A stretch of 36,178 bases of DNA from Oppiella nova (lineage: Eukaryota; Arthropoda; Arachnida; Sarcoptiformes; Oppiidae). The position numbers were made by a program, and so were the translations under genes. The notes under the pieces were generated by a model. It did no database searches, had not been told where the DNA came from, and worked only from the letters and a program-made list of their open reading frames with translations. Shown here piece by piece: positions 19,736 to 30,542 of this stretch; position 1 is the stretch's first letter; each line of letters starts with the position of its first letter. Where the stretch lies: positions 1 through 36,178 of the forward strand of contig CAJPVJ010000148.1 of assembly GCA_905397405.1 (NCBI GenBank), in the 5' to 3' direction.

Positions 19736-21127
19736 TTAGGTCTTTAATTTTTGAGCAAACTTATAGATTAATATAAAATATCGTATGTATTTGACCACAA
19801 TCTACTTATTAATAAATAAAACAGCATTATTATTATTATTCACATTTATAATAAACCCTCAGATGTCACAAACCTTATAAAACAATGGTATTGTAAAAGT
19901 ACCCAATGGTCCGATAGTAATCCCGATTTTCTTAGCACTGGACAGTCGTTCAAAATAACATAAAATCTTAATCTTGAATCTCAGATGATATGGCCAACCC
20001 ATGGCTTTCCACTGCAATTGGGACAGCCGTTTGGCCGACCTATGGATTCTCAATGAGAGTACGGCTGCTATGAATTGAAACACAAATATAAATGTATGGC
20101 AAACAATGATTACAAAACCGGAAAATATCTTGAACTCCAGTCTATTGTTTTCAAAGAGGAACTGATGGGTGAGCATCAGGTTAAAGGGTATAAGACATAG
20201 AAATGCTATGAATACTAAATGACTCCAAAAGTGGTTATAATCGGCGAGTTTTGCACACAAATCGTTATGATTTACTATGAAATCCTTAACATCTCTATAC
20301 ATATCGAGTCTATTGAGTGGGAATTCGTTATAAGTGTTGAATACATGAGTTATCTTTTGATTAAGACTTCCAATGATTCGTTGGATGACATATGTTTTGA
20401 TTGGTATTATGCATATGAAAAACATTGTGTCCGATAGTATGACATAAAATGTTACAAAATTTATCACAATTGGTATGAATGATACGATAAATTCCCAATA
20501 ATTGTAATTATTAATTATTAATGTTACACTCAAATAAGTGTACAGGATTGCTATTTTATAATTAAATAATAAGTTTAATGACAACAGTTTAAGTAAAATG
20601 AATTAAGCATAATAAGCATACTTACAGAAAAATATATACGTATTAATGAAAACGTTGTGACAAATCTTAGCCACAAATACAATGTCCCGGATATCGATGT
20701 TTTGTTTGTCAATTAGTGGATCAGGTTGTCTCTTACCCCTAATTATATCCAGTAAATGTATGGTCGATACCAAGCGTTTTGATGGATATAAATGTAAATT
20801 CTTGAACCAAATCATACCAAACAATGACATTAATATTAATCTGAATCGGTTGTATTGGGGAACACCTCCTATGAATAATGACGGGTCGTATAGTATTTTT
20901 CTAGTCTCTGTGTTACTCACAAAACAAATAATATATTTGACAGTATTTAGTAAATAAAATACATAAACTATATATTCTATAAGTAATGGCTGTTTATCTA
21001 AATTACATTTGGCGTGCAGTCTATTCACATAGAAATTCATAAAACGACTATGGGCATTCATTGCTGGTACTGTAATCTGGGACACTTTTGTCTCTAATAT
21101 ATTATCCATTTTAGATATTTTTGACAT
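19736..21127 (-). CDS. Gustatory-receptor-like seven-TM protein
   Basis: Exons 21127-20626, 20550-19874 and 19801-19736 join to 414 residues. Exon 2 is exactly as long (677 bp) as in the neighbour 17825-19202, and both introns have the same phase (1, then 0), which strongly supports the model. Landmarks: an N-terminal region with few hydrophobic residues, LFIGGVPQYN, several TM helices, WGK-free loop SAKRLSQLQWKAMGWPYHL, ERLSSAKKIGITIGPLG, and last exon IVVKYIRYFILIYKFAQKLKT carrying the Y-x5-K-F variant of the GR TM7 signature. The acceptor for that exon is AAGTAG|ATT. Presumed taste/odour receptor channel subunit; ligand unknown. It is part of a minus-strand tandem array of at least three. 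Confidence 0.73.
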
Positions 21128-22321
21128 TGTACTCTAAGTGATCTAGTTAGTCAGTTGTTAAAATGTCATGATCGTAGGAAATATTTTCGTAAACCAATTA
21201 ATTTCACCAAAATTGAATATTTATAAACTAAATAATAGCAAAGATTGAGTATGTTCAATTCTATATGTAATTAGAGTTTTTAATTATAATTGCACTACTT
21301 TTCAGTTTATGAAAATAGCTGATCGGTAAATATTATTTATGATTGCATTTCTAATGCCTAATTACTTTTGCAATGGTTTGTGAATACAGTCGTAGTTTAA
21401 AAATACATTTATAGTAAATAGCGTGCTTTGTATCTTGTTTTTCAATATAAATTATTGATTATTCATCTACCACAATTGAACACAAACTTATGTCACATAC
21501 ATAAGTATTTTATTTTATTTTATTGCAAATATAATATTAATGTCAATTACATCATAGAGAATAGGTTTGAATGCACTAATGTTTAAACAGTATGTGTAGA
21601 CCACACAAATTAAGTATTTTAATTTTATATGTATTTTACTGACCTTGTTAGATATTTGACTAAATAATTATCAGGGACCTCAAAATATGTTCAAATTTGC
21701 ACTCTTATCTACACATAATCCCTTTATTGACATACTGGGTGTAATCCATATTTATCCAAAAGACTTAAAACTGGTTTGATTACAACATTACCTTTTGATA
21801 GATATAAATAATGTAATTTAATTAATGTTTTTGAAAATTAATTCATTATTTAGTATTATAGTTTATTATTTAGTTAATTTGGTTTCCAATTTAGTTGATT
21901 TAGTTCGTTATTTAGTTAATTTCGTTTCCAATTTAGTTAATTTGGTTGGTAATTAAGTTAATTTCAAAAATTAAATTGTAACCATACTTTAATAAATTAA
22001 ATTATTTGTACATTATTTATATCCATCAAATTGTAATAACGAGCTCAAATCAGTTTTTGAATTTTGGAGAAATATGTTTCACACACTGTATACAATTTTC
22101 AATTATATATTTATTAGTCTGAACACAGTTTGAGGAGCCAGATAATTATAATTCTTAATTTAAAATATTGGCAATAAATATATAGAATCGTCTATGGAAT
22201 ATACCTAGTAAATTATCATGCAAATGAAATTATCAATCAAAACAATATGAATCATAAAATAGTTTATAATAACATTTTAGTTTATACTTCTGTCAAAGAT
22301 TTTTAGAAAATAACGAATATA
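21128..22321. other. Intergenic region with 21-bp minisatellite
   Basis: Upstream of the GR-like gene. It holds a five-unit 21-bp array (21861-21965) and ends at the 3.4-kb transposon. No gene seen. Confidence 0.6.
21861..21965 (+). repeat. Minisatellite, five units of 21 bp
   Basis: Five consecutive 21-base units that begin GTT and share the core ATTTAGTTAATTT. Odd and even units alternate between TTATTT and CCAATT types, suggesting an earlier 42-bp step. The core resembles the 21-bp units inside the MITE at 30543-31211. Confidence 0.85.
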
Positions 22322-22384
22322 TAGGGTGTCCCAGCGTATTAGCAGGATTTGAAATTAAAATTACAAATATTTACAATTATTTTT
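22322..22384 (+). repeat. Left terminal inverted repeat
   Basis: Matches the reverse complement of 25627-25689 with a few mismatches. Confidence 0.9.
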
Positions 22385-22599
22385 TTGAAAATGCTAAGTG
22401 TTTAATATTTATTGGTTCCTTTTGTCAAAAATATAGTAAATTATAGTGATTAAATAATATAATAATTTACATAATGTCTCATAAGTCAAGTGAAAAACAA
22501 TAATAAAATTATATATAAAAAATTTATAATTAATTAATTAATAGCCAATAAATTTAAATAAATATATCAATAATAGTCGATCGAGTCCAGTTCAGTCCA

Positions 22600-25119
22600 G
22601 TTATTTAAGGCATCGGTTCATCCTTAGCATCTCAAGGGAGACGTCAGACGTCACCCACCATTGCATGACTAGCCATTCGATGGCCAAAAAGAACTGTTTT
22701 GAAGGTTTTGGATACTCGATTCCATTGCCATAATGGGGGCAAACAATAGAAAGAAACTACAATAGTGGTTGATCGGTAACATAAGGGGTGCCCTCATAAT
22801 AGACCGAGCCGTAGACATCGCCAACGTGTGAGATTCCCAGGTTTTGACGACAAGAAATGTTAGGATATTTTTCAGTAAAAGTAAACAATATGTGACCGAC
22901 AATGAGGTCATGAACTTTATAATTGAAATACTCGTTTATCTGTTGCGCAACTCACGCAATATTGCTTTCATTTTAATCGGCGCCAAACGCTTTTTAGTGA
23001 TGTTTAAGTTGTCCAAATCTGACTGAACGCTTCGATTAAAGGGCGGCAAATTGTAGGGAACTTTAGACCAACCCTGGTGCTGTTCTATCTAGTAATCTCT
23101 AGTATTGACAAAGCCATGATCATAGCCGTATTTATATGACTTTAGCGCTAAATTAGTTTGGTTTAAAAGAGCTATTAAGACAACTAGTTTGATCTGAATT
23201 TGGGTCTTCATTCATATGTTCATCGTCGCCGTCTTTACTCAAAGTTTGTGTATTCATATCCTGAGCCTCTTCGTAAGTGAAGTAGTCTTGAGTCGTCACT
23301 TCAGTTGTGTAACTTGAGTAACCAATCATCTGTTACTTATGCATCTCTGTAACCAAGATTATAAAATAGTTCAGGGTTATAAGTTTTTGGTTTTCTGTAG
23401 TGCCACTGAAAATCATAGTGAAGTGTTAGTGAACTATAATTAAGTCCAACACAATATAATTGTGCGCGGGCATTAAAACAATATTTTATCATTTTAACTA
23501 TGCTCATAATTTGTTTTATACTACATAAAATTGTTTACCGTGCTCAAAACTTTTTAGGTTTAAATTAGAATGATTTTCCAATATTTGCGACAGGTCACAT
23601 TCTTTGTGAAAGATTTTTGTATTGATGGAATGCATGTGTCAACAAATTAATGCCACCACAGAAGCTACAGGAAAAGGATTATCCTTACGTTTAACCGTAT
23701 CTGAAAATAGCGCATAAACCCTAAGGTTTTCAATTGGCTAATTAGTACCAGACTGAATTGGTTGTGTATCAGACATTGGTAATAAATATGGAGGGATATA
23801 CTTATGTGGAACACAATTATTTATCTAGTTAGGATTATGTGTACAAGTATTATATTCTGTTGGTGTACTAATATTGAAATTAGTTAGTGAATTAATTAAT
23901 GAACTATCATGTCCATGAGATATTGGGTGATTTATAGTTTGCTCATTTATAGAAGTTTGGTATTGTAAACCTGATAATTCAATAATTTGCATACTATTAT
24001 TACCATAGCGGTTTGCAATATTCTTTTTACTGGGTTTTAATTATTAATTTTATGTACAATAAAATGCTTTAAGTGGCTATTTTCATAAATTGTTTCTAAA
24101 TTAGGAATAGTAGTTTGATCTAGGTATATTGTGTCAGATATAACTGGAAAAGGTTGATAACTATAATTATACGCAAAATTATATAATTGAGAATTATCAC
24201 AATTAGGATTAAAACTATTTCCCTTTATTTCACTTTAGGTTTGACATTCGTATGATATTACATTATAGAGTACGTATACTGTATTTACCGTATTTACCGT
24301 ACTGTATGTAACAATATTTTTGAAAAACTATTTGTCCAAAAGGATCTAGCTACAGAACATAATTAATTAATTGGATTATTTTATGAGGTAAATTGAAGAT
24401 GTTGTCATATTATTAGAAATAAAGAAATAAAACTTGTTTTATTAATTTGGAAAGTGTAAGAGTTTTATTTTATTTCAATAAGTTTAAAATATAAATATAA
24501 TAGGTAAGTATATTTTTAGTGACAATATTTTGTGGCTATTATATTTGGTTACCAAATATACATCTATAAACTTACAACATATTACGATGTAAATGATTGA
24601 AAACAATTGTTGCATAAGGTGTCCAGAATATACTTGAAACCCGGTTCTACTAAAATACCAAGATGATTTTAAATTTTGTAGGGGAAGGCTAATTCAAGTA
24701 GTGTTATGGTAAATCCTGTTTGAAAGTCCATAGTTTGTTGAGTCAAGCCTTGAGTCCTCCCGTGCACATCGACATTGCGATTACCATCTTTTATGGTAAT
24801 AAAACTAACCGGCAGTTAACCGGTCTTCTGAGTCATTGTCTGATTTATCCATATTGTCCTCACCGTGTTGTCATTACAGGACGAGCCGTTAAATAGATAA
24901 TTACGATTAATAACAATCGGTGGCCCTCGGGTCTCATTTTCATTCTTTTCATTAAACTATTTAGGTCTGAGTTTCCTTGCACTCATTTCTTTAGTTAATA
25001 GTTTTTGATTGAGTTTTGATTTTGATTTTGTTTTGCCTTTGGTTAGCCGCTTTGGTCGCCGTGTTTGCAGCAGATATTTCATCGTTTTTGGCCAATGGCC
25101 TCCGCTTTTGTTTAACCAT
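22600..25119 (-). pseudogene. Eroded transposon-borne coding sequence, possible FLYWCH-like zinc finger
   Basis: Minus-strand fragments with protein-like composition, broken by stops and frameshifts. From 25119: MVKQKRRPLAKNDEIS (basic start). At about 24945-24890: ETRGPPIVINRNYLFNGSS. At about 24800-24763: ITIKDGNRNVDVHGR. At about 24215-24030: an Asn/Tyr-rich open stretch. At about 24020-23810: KPSKKNIANRYGNNS and onward. At about 23310-23195: TQDYFTYEEAQDMNTQTLSK. At about 22850-22750: RQNLGISHVGDVYGS. The second and third pieces resemble the start and end of FLYWCH zinc fingers (a G-Y-L-F strand, then a TxxDG..V..HG end), a domain often linked with transposases. This is weak similarity judged by eye. 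No function is retained. Confidence 0.35.
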
Positions 25120-25626
25120 AACTGACAATTTATTGATTTAAGCTAATTTAAATTATATTAATATACGAAATTAAAACTAAAAGACGTACATATAATTTAT
25201 TAGTTATTTGAGAACAAATCAAACCATGACGAAATGAAAAGTACTGGGAGATTGATGCAAACAGTAAAACTAAAATTATGACCAGGGTAGGTATTTTTTT
25301 AGGTATTCGGTCATTTGATCTACGGGACATTTGACCTACAAATTCAAACACCTTATTTATGGATGTAAACATTTTTAGGTAAGGTTAGGTTAGGTGAGGA
25401 AATCAAAATTAACATTTATAAATAAATTCGTCCATAGATAACCTAGATATTTAGAGACGTACTTTATGAAATTATTTTGTAAAAGTTTATTTTTTGTTCC
25501 TGAGGGCAAAAGTTCAATTTTGAACATTTGTACGTCAAATGACCCAAGACCATTTTTTGAACATTTAACGAATCGCATATAAAATTTTAATAAATTTCCA
25601 GCATTTTGGTGTAGTCTTTATTAGAA

Positions 25627-25689
25627 AAATATAATTATAAATATTTTTAATTTTAATTTCAAATCCTGGTAATACGCTGGGACACCCTA
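25627..25689 (-). repeat. Right terminal inverted repeat
   Basis: Reverse complement of the left end; flanking TA at 25690-25691. Confidence 0.9.
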
Positions 25690-26088
25690 TATTTTGTAGT
25701 AATTTTATTCAAAAAATAATTATGTATTAAAAAATTATTTAATATTATATTTGTATTTGATAACAACTAAAAACTACATTGATAATAAAAACTGTATATT
25801 TATTTAACGAATAAGATTGTGTGGGCACAGGTAGCAATTATTGTCAGAGTTTACATTTCCCATTTTAACTATATTTAACAATTGTTTAGTCATTTTCACT
25901 GAAACTTATTATCTTAAGTAAATTGGATCAATTATTTTATGTGAGCTTAATTTGACATTTATTAAGTACTTTTTATTTACATTTGAATATGTTTTGTAAT
26001 ATAAATTAAATTATTTTCAAGAATATAAATGCAATTATACTTTATAAGGAGTTTATAATTAGTGGCATACATATAACAATCACGATTA
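25690..26088. other. AT-rich spacer
   Basis: Between the transposon and the 3' end of the GR-like gene. Nothing recognised. Confidence 0.5.
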
Positions 26089-27303
26089 TTATTTGGACAT
26101 TTCGATGAGTTTCATAAACAAAAATGCAATAAAAGACATCATTTCGTAACCTCTGGTTCTGTTCACCAGAAATAGTCTCCAACAGTAAAATCCAACCCTT
26201 TTTTGACCCAATCTCTCGATTAATGACATTAACTTCAGTTTCAATAGTTTCGGTGTTTGCCTCTCAATAAACAATGAATTCAAATAAACATATGTTTTGT
26301 CCGTTTGATTAGAAAGTAGGGATGAATAGTGTATAACATATAATAAAGTGAATAGAAATTGAATGCCGACTCCAAATATAGTTAACCGGGTGGTCAGTAA
26401 TGTGTTGCCAAATATCGACACAAAGATTATACTACTGGTCACTGTACTAATTAATACCCAATAAATAGCCAAGAATTTAGACCAATAAATGTCATTATAT
26501 TCACTTATTTCAACAAATAATTTATTTAATTCATTCATAACTTTATAAACATTTAATCTTATATGTTTTTTATTGATACTAGACAAATTACTATTGTATA
26601 TCATTTTGTTAACTGATTGAATCTTTAAAATAAAATTAAAAGTTATAATTGAATAATAAATTAATTGCCAAATAATGATAGGATAGATATAGTAAGCCAT
26701 CAGTGCAAACAGAATACTGTGTGGAAATGCCAAAAATATAACCTGGTAAATTGATTGCTTAGTAGCCATCACCATAAATACAATCAGGAAAGTGACATAA
26801 AATATCAATTTCTCAGATATTTCAGCAAAAAGTATAGAGTTGTGTGAAAACTTCAATAATTTGTGGACCAGTTGGTGGTCATCCATACCAATACTTCTGG
26901 GAGTTATGACACCGGAAAGCATTTGAAATACTTGCAAATCTTTAGGTATTATACCATGCTTATAATTATAGTAATTCAGTGATTGTGACAAAAGTGATAT
27001 CATAATAGCGTTGATAAGCAAAACACTGGCCGATAGTCTGATGCCAACAAAATAGGTCACGTCACCCATAATGGCGTAAAAGTCATGACTTTGTTCAGCA
27101 ATTAATACTAAAGTGATTTGTCGGACAACGTATAGGAAAGGGATCACAAACACCAGAATCGGGTTCTTTAGTGCACTTCGTTTGGCATTTAAAGGTTTAT
27201 TCAATGAGAGACCAATGCTGTAGAAATGTGACCCAGCTGATGGGATTACCATATGTTTGGGTAATACTTCGTTGAGTTTCATAATATTTTTTTTAGTTTC
27301 CAT
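26089..27303 (-). CDS. Intronless gustatory-receptor-like seven-TM protein
   Basis: A 404-residue single-exon frame from a proper ATG. Hydropathy by eye gives about seven helices. The C-terminal half carries LKLKLMSLIERLGQKRVGFY, aligning with the FERLSSNKKVGITCG region of the GR-like genes at 17825 and 19736, then a final helix SFIAFLFMKLIEM in place of IRYFLLIYKF. It is therefore a diverged member of the same superfamily, but without the two introns those genes share. That could reflect intron loss, a retrocopy or a separate GR lineage. Presumed chemosensory receptor, ligand unknown. It lies about 400 bp from the TIR transposon and is transcribed toward it. Confidence 0.72.
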   Translation of the reverse strand: METKKNIMKLNEVLPKHMVIPSAGSHFYSIGLSLNKPLNAKRSALKNPILVFVIPFLYVVRQITLVLIAEQSHDFYAIMGDVTYFVGIRLSASVLLINAIMISLLSQSLNYYNYKHGIIPKDLQVFQMLSGVITPRSIGMDDHQLVHKLLKFSHNSILFAEISEKLIFYVTFLIVFMVMATKQSIYQVIFLAFPHSILFALMAYYIYPIIIWQLIYYSIITFNFILKIQSVNKMIYNSNLSSINKKHIRLNVYKVMNELNKLFVEISEYNDIYWSKFLAIYWVLISTVTSSIIFVSIFGNTLLTTRLTIFGVGIQFLFTLLYVIHYSSLLSNQTDKTYVYLNSLFIERQTPKLLKLKLMSLIERLGQKRVGFYCWRLFLVNRTRGYEMMSFIAFLFMKLIEMSK

Positions 27304-28187
27304 TTTTATAATTTTGTATCTTGTAATACTGTAGAAATTTAATATGTTGTTACATAAAATTATACTTATTTAATAGTAATTTTTATTAAAACACGATTAG
27401 AAACAAGATTGTGAATATAAAGTTATTTTTGGCGATGTATTTTGCAAATAATTAGACAATACTAATATTATTACATTGATAGAGACATAATTGAAAACAA
27501 ATATGTCTTAAATGAGCCAGATACTAATTAATAATTAATGACTTGAATGCAATGCCGATTCGTGAGGGTTTCCATTAAGGAATCACTCATAAAATGCATA
27601 CACAAGACAACTACAAAAACCTTGAAATGTAGAATTAATATCTATTTACTGGTAATTAGGCTAAAATTAACGGCACATAAAAGCATTAAAATTATTGTAT
27701 CAATATTATAATCATTTAACAAAAACAATATCAAATACAAGACATTTTAAATTACGGTATCATTTACAACAAAAGTACATATTAGCCTGGCACTAATTAA
27801 AAAATATAATTAATAAATTGATTTTCAGAATGTTTACTATTTACAAACAAAAATATTTTATATATTCTTAAGAAATTATTGTTTGTTTTTAATGTCTTTT
27901 GTAAATATTTTTGCTATAAAATATGAATAGTATAATTTATACTGTATAAACCTTAATATAATATAATATATTCATTAATGTATAAGAAAACAATTTAAAA
28001 ATCAATATAAACAGAGTTAAAAAACAGAATTTTATTTCATAAAAACAAAATATAAATTATATTATTTTATTAAATAAACAATTTATCATTGCTATACCAC
28101 ATAGTACTACTGTATTTAAACCATGTAGACTAGACATAAAATAAAATATATTTTCATATCGTATAATATTTAATATGATTACAAAAT
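27304..28187. other. Divergent intergenic region
   Basis: AT-rich DNA between the GR-like gene (-) and the IR fragment (+). No gene or repeat supported. Confidence 0.5.
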
Positions 28188-28853
28188 ATGAATGAAAAAG
28201 AGTGTGTTTTATCTAATTATATTTATTCAACATCAGTAAATAATTTAAAAAATAAAAGTTTAATAACTGTAACAATTGAGCCGGATCTAACACTTCCCAA
28301 TGTTTATAAATGGGACAGTAATGAAAGGCAATTGATTTGCGGGCCGTTAGTCATGATATTGAAGGAGTTCTCTAGTATTCATAAACACAATATGAGGTGA
28401 TATTTAATTTCTAAGTAATATAACTTAATAAAATTATTTTTTTTAAATAGCTTTCGATACATGAAGCCATATAATAGTGTCAATGAGTTATACGCTAACT
28501 TAAAAACTCAAACGCCTGACATATGGCTTATGGATGTGGACTCAAATAATTATCTATATTTTAAACAAAGATTTTCCAATTATAGGGTAAATATATTGCA
28601 TACAAATACCATTGGCTTTAATTCAATGGCAAGTATTGCTTATCAAGTGTTTGTCGGAAAACAACCGCTATTTCAGTATTTTCAATGTTTTGATTATTAT
28701 TATTGGATTTTACTATTTGTTTCATTACTACTTATTAGTTCACTATTAATGCTTAAGGTTGCGAACAAAACAATAGTTAATTATTGCCGATACTGTTGGA
28801 ATTTATTTATAATTTTAATATCGAAATCAATGCCAAACGTATTGAATTTTTAA
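28188..28853 (+). pseudogene. Ionotropic-receptor-like gene, truncated after the pore region
   Basis: Two exons, 28188-28396 and 28451-28853, join in frame to 203 residues. The start (MNEKECVLSN...SVNNL) aligns with the start of the intact IR at 33526-34996, which supports both start codons. It contains S1-like sequence (LTLPNVYKW, CGPLVMILKEF), DIWLMDVDSNNYLYF, M1 (FDYYYWILLFVSLLLISSLL) and the pore-loop segment ending SKSMPNVLNF, then a stop. M3, the S2 ligand-binding half and M4 are missing, and about 16 residues between the exons are also lost. It cannot form a channel subunit. The break lies about 330 bp before segmental copy B. Members of this family are iGluR-related chemosensory channel subunits. 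Confidence 0.75.
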
Positions 28854-29181
28854 TATTCACGATAAATGCTCTAGGAAATGTACTGAAAATGCAAATATTA
28901 CATGAAGTATACAAATAATACAAGTTTTTAACGACGGTATCTATAATGAAGACTTGCATGGAGTGAAAGCGGGGGATTGATAACGAGGCACTATTTCTTA
29001 TACGGATTAAAATGATAAGCATCGCAACTCCAAAATACACTCATGGATAATTTTCAAATTATGACTTTTAACTTGAAGTGATGGAGATTAATAAAATAAC
29101 TAGTGTTGAATGAAATGCTTTAAAATTCAAAGTTGTTACAAGGCTAATTGTCACTATATTTATAGAATGACAACCACTGCG
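28854..29181. other. Unassigned spacer at duplication border
   Basis: Less AT-rich than its surroundings, with short open stretches on both strands but no recognisable product. It separates the broken IR gene from segmental copy B. Confidence 0.4.
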
Positions 29182-29585
29182 GTACAGTATAGTAAATTAG
29201 TATATCAATTAAAATGCATCAATAGTTTTCCTTTAAAAGACTGCCATGATTAAAATAAATTAATTGATAATCTGCAAAAATAAGTTTTATTTCTTTTAAA
29301 TATTAAAATTAAATTTCTTAATAAATAATATTAAATAAACAAATAATAAATAGATCAAGATAATCATAAAACTTTATATTATAATGTCACATATTTTATT
29401 AAATTTATATGAATACACCAAAAATATTATATAATTTTTAAAATAGTTGATTATATAATAAATTATATGTATAATATTAATTCATTATTAAATTCGTATT
29501 TAAACCGGATAAAATATGCTATAAATTATAAATCGATGTTTCAAGAAATTTCAATAAATTTAAAACTTGTCACAATTGTGTGATA

Positions 29586-29840
29586 TTAAGAGCACTTCCA
29601 GTAACAAACCCGTCCGACACAGACATACCAACACGTCCTGTAATAGTTGTCACTACCGGCGCTCGACTTGAGTGGACTCGAGTAACAGTAACTGCCGTTC
29701 AGACGGGCGTAAAACTGGTGTTCCTGTATGTCCCCAACAGACATGTCCTCAACCGACACGTCCGACACATCGGCCCAAACACTCGCCATCACTGCCATCA
29801 CCACCAAAACGGCAATCAATTTGCAGTTCATTTTTGCCAT
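29586..29840 (-). CDS. Small secreted cysteine-rich peptide, family 1 (long variant)
   Basis: 84 residues from the first ATG, or 81 from the ATG that aligns with its relatives (MNCKLIAVL, at 29831). Signal peptide as in 12818-13048, then a five-residue expansion in the acidic linker (SVEDMSVGDIQEH), the NGSYCYSS core and five cysteines C-x17-C-x3-C-x4-C-x3-C. The extra ATG three codons upstream comes from a single change in the leader, which is AAAAATG in the other copy. Secreted, function unknown. Confidence 0.85.
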   Translation of the reverse strand: MAKMNCKLIAVLVVMAVMASVWADVSDVSVEDMSVGDIQEHQFYARLNGSYCYSSPLKSSAGSDNYYRTCWYVCVGRVCYWKCS

Positions 29841-30542
29841 TAATTTTGAATTCGTCTTTTTCAGAAATAATAGTTTGATTAATAAGTTTTAGTGATTTAT
29901 AAGTGGTTTTTGAAACTCCTTTTATATTAGATTTCAAATCCTTTTTGTGATCCATATCTCATATAATCATTTGATACATATTTTTTATATTTGCATAATA
30001 TTGATATTAGAATTAGCTTTTTATTTGACATCCTTTTACCTAGCTTGAGTTCTTAGAAATTTATTAATTATTATTTATTAGTTTAAATACAAAGTTTGCT
30101 TATTGCAAATATAATTATATTAAATACAGTAAACTCAAATATTGCAATTTGTAAATATTTTGTTCATGTTAATCAAATATTATTAAATAAATCTTTTTTG
30201 ATATCCTATTCATGTATTATACAACATATATCGTGTACTGTATGCTATGATTTTAGTAACCAACTAATTTAAGATAACACAATCAAAATAGATAATTATT
30301 TCTCATTACTAATCAAAATACATAATTGATAACAAAAGTGTAATGAACTATAACTTCAAATACATGTTTCTTTCATAATAATAAGTTATTATTAAAAACA
30401 CTGTTTTAAATATGAAAACGAGTATTCAAAATACCATTTATTTAAATAATTATTTTTTATAAATAACAAATTACATTGTCATTATTCAAATAACAGACAA
30501 AAGTGACTTTAATAGTAACTAAAGTAACTGGTAACTTTAATA
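29841..30542. other. Spacer between divergent peptide genes, copy B, left part
   Basis: Collinear with 13049-13825 but with only one unit of the 128-bp sequence. It ends at the MITE insertion. Confidence 0.6.
29919..29926 (-). promoter_or_regulatory. TATA box of peptide gene 29586-29840
   Basis: TATAAAAG on the minus strand, 79 bp upstream of the first ATG, in conserved context. Confidence 0.7.

Larger units (their letters stand above)
22322..25689. mobile_element. 3.4-kb DNA transposon with 63-bp terminal inverted repeats, decayed
   Basis: Ends are inverted copies starting TAGGGTGTCCCAGCGTATTA (left 22322-22384, right 25627-25689), flanked on each side by TA, consistent with a TA target-site duplication. 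TA targets are typical of Tc1/mariner-like and some other cut-and-paste superfamilies. I cannot assign a superfamily because no intact transposase or DDE/DDD triad is visible. The interior is unusually GC-rich at 22570-23340 and 24700-25100 for this window and contains broken minus-strand reading frames (see 22600-25119). It lies between two GR-like genes and appears not to interrupt any coding exon. Confidence 0.8.

Noticed and set aside
18745-20957. Plus-strand frames of 72-91 codons over the GR-like genes
   Set aside because: All are antisense to GR-like exons with matching intron phase.
22669-23026. 80- and 60-codon frames in the transposon as separate genes
   Set aside because: They overlap on opposite strands within eroded transposon sequence. 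The better minus-strand reading (RQNLGISHVGDVYGS) is in another frame and broken.
25148-25578. Two minus-strand frames of 74 and 62 codons near the right end of the transposon
   Set aside because: No signal, domain or paralogue; probably chance frames in the element.
28807-29040. Minus-strand 77-codon frame
   Set aside because: Overlaps the end of the IR fragment, has no start context or similarity I can name, and is not conserved at the other IR genes.
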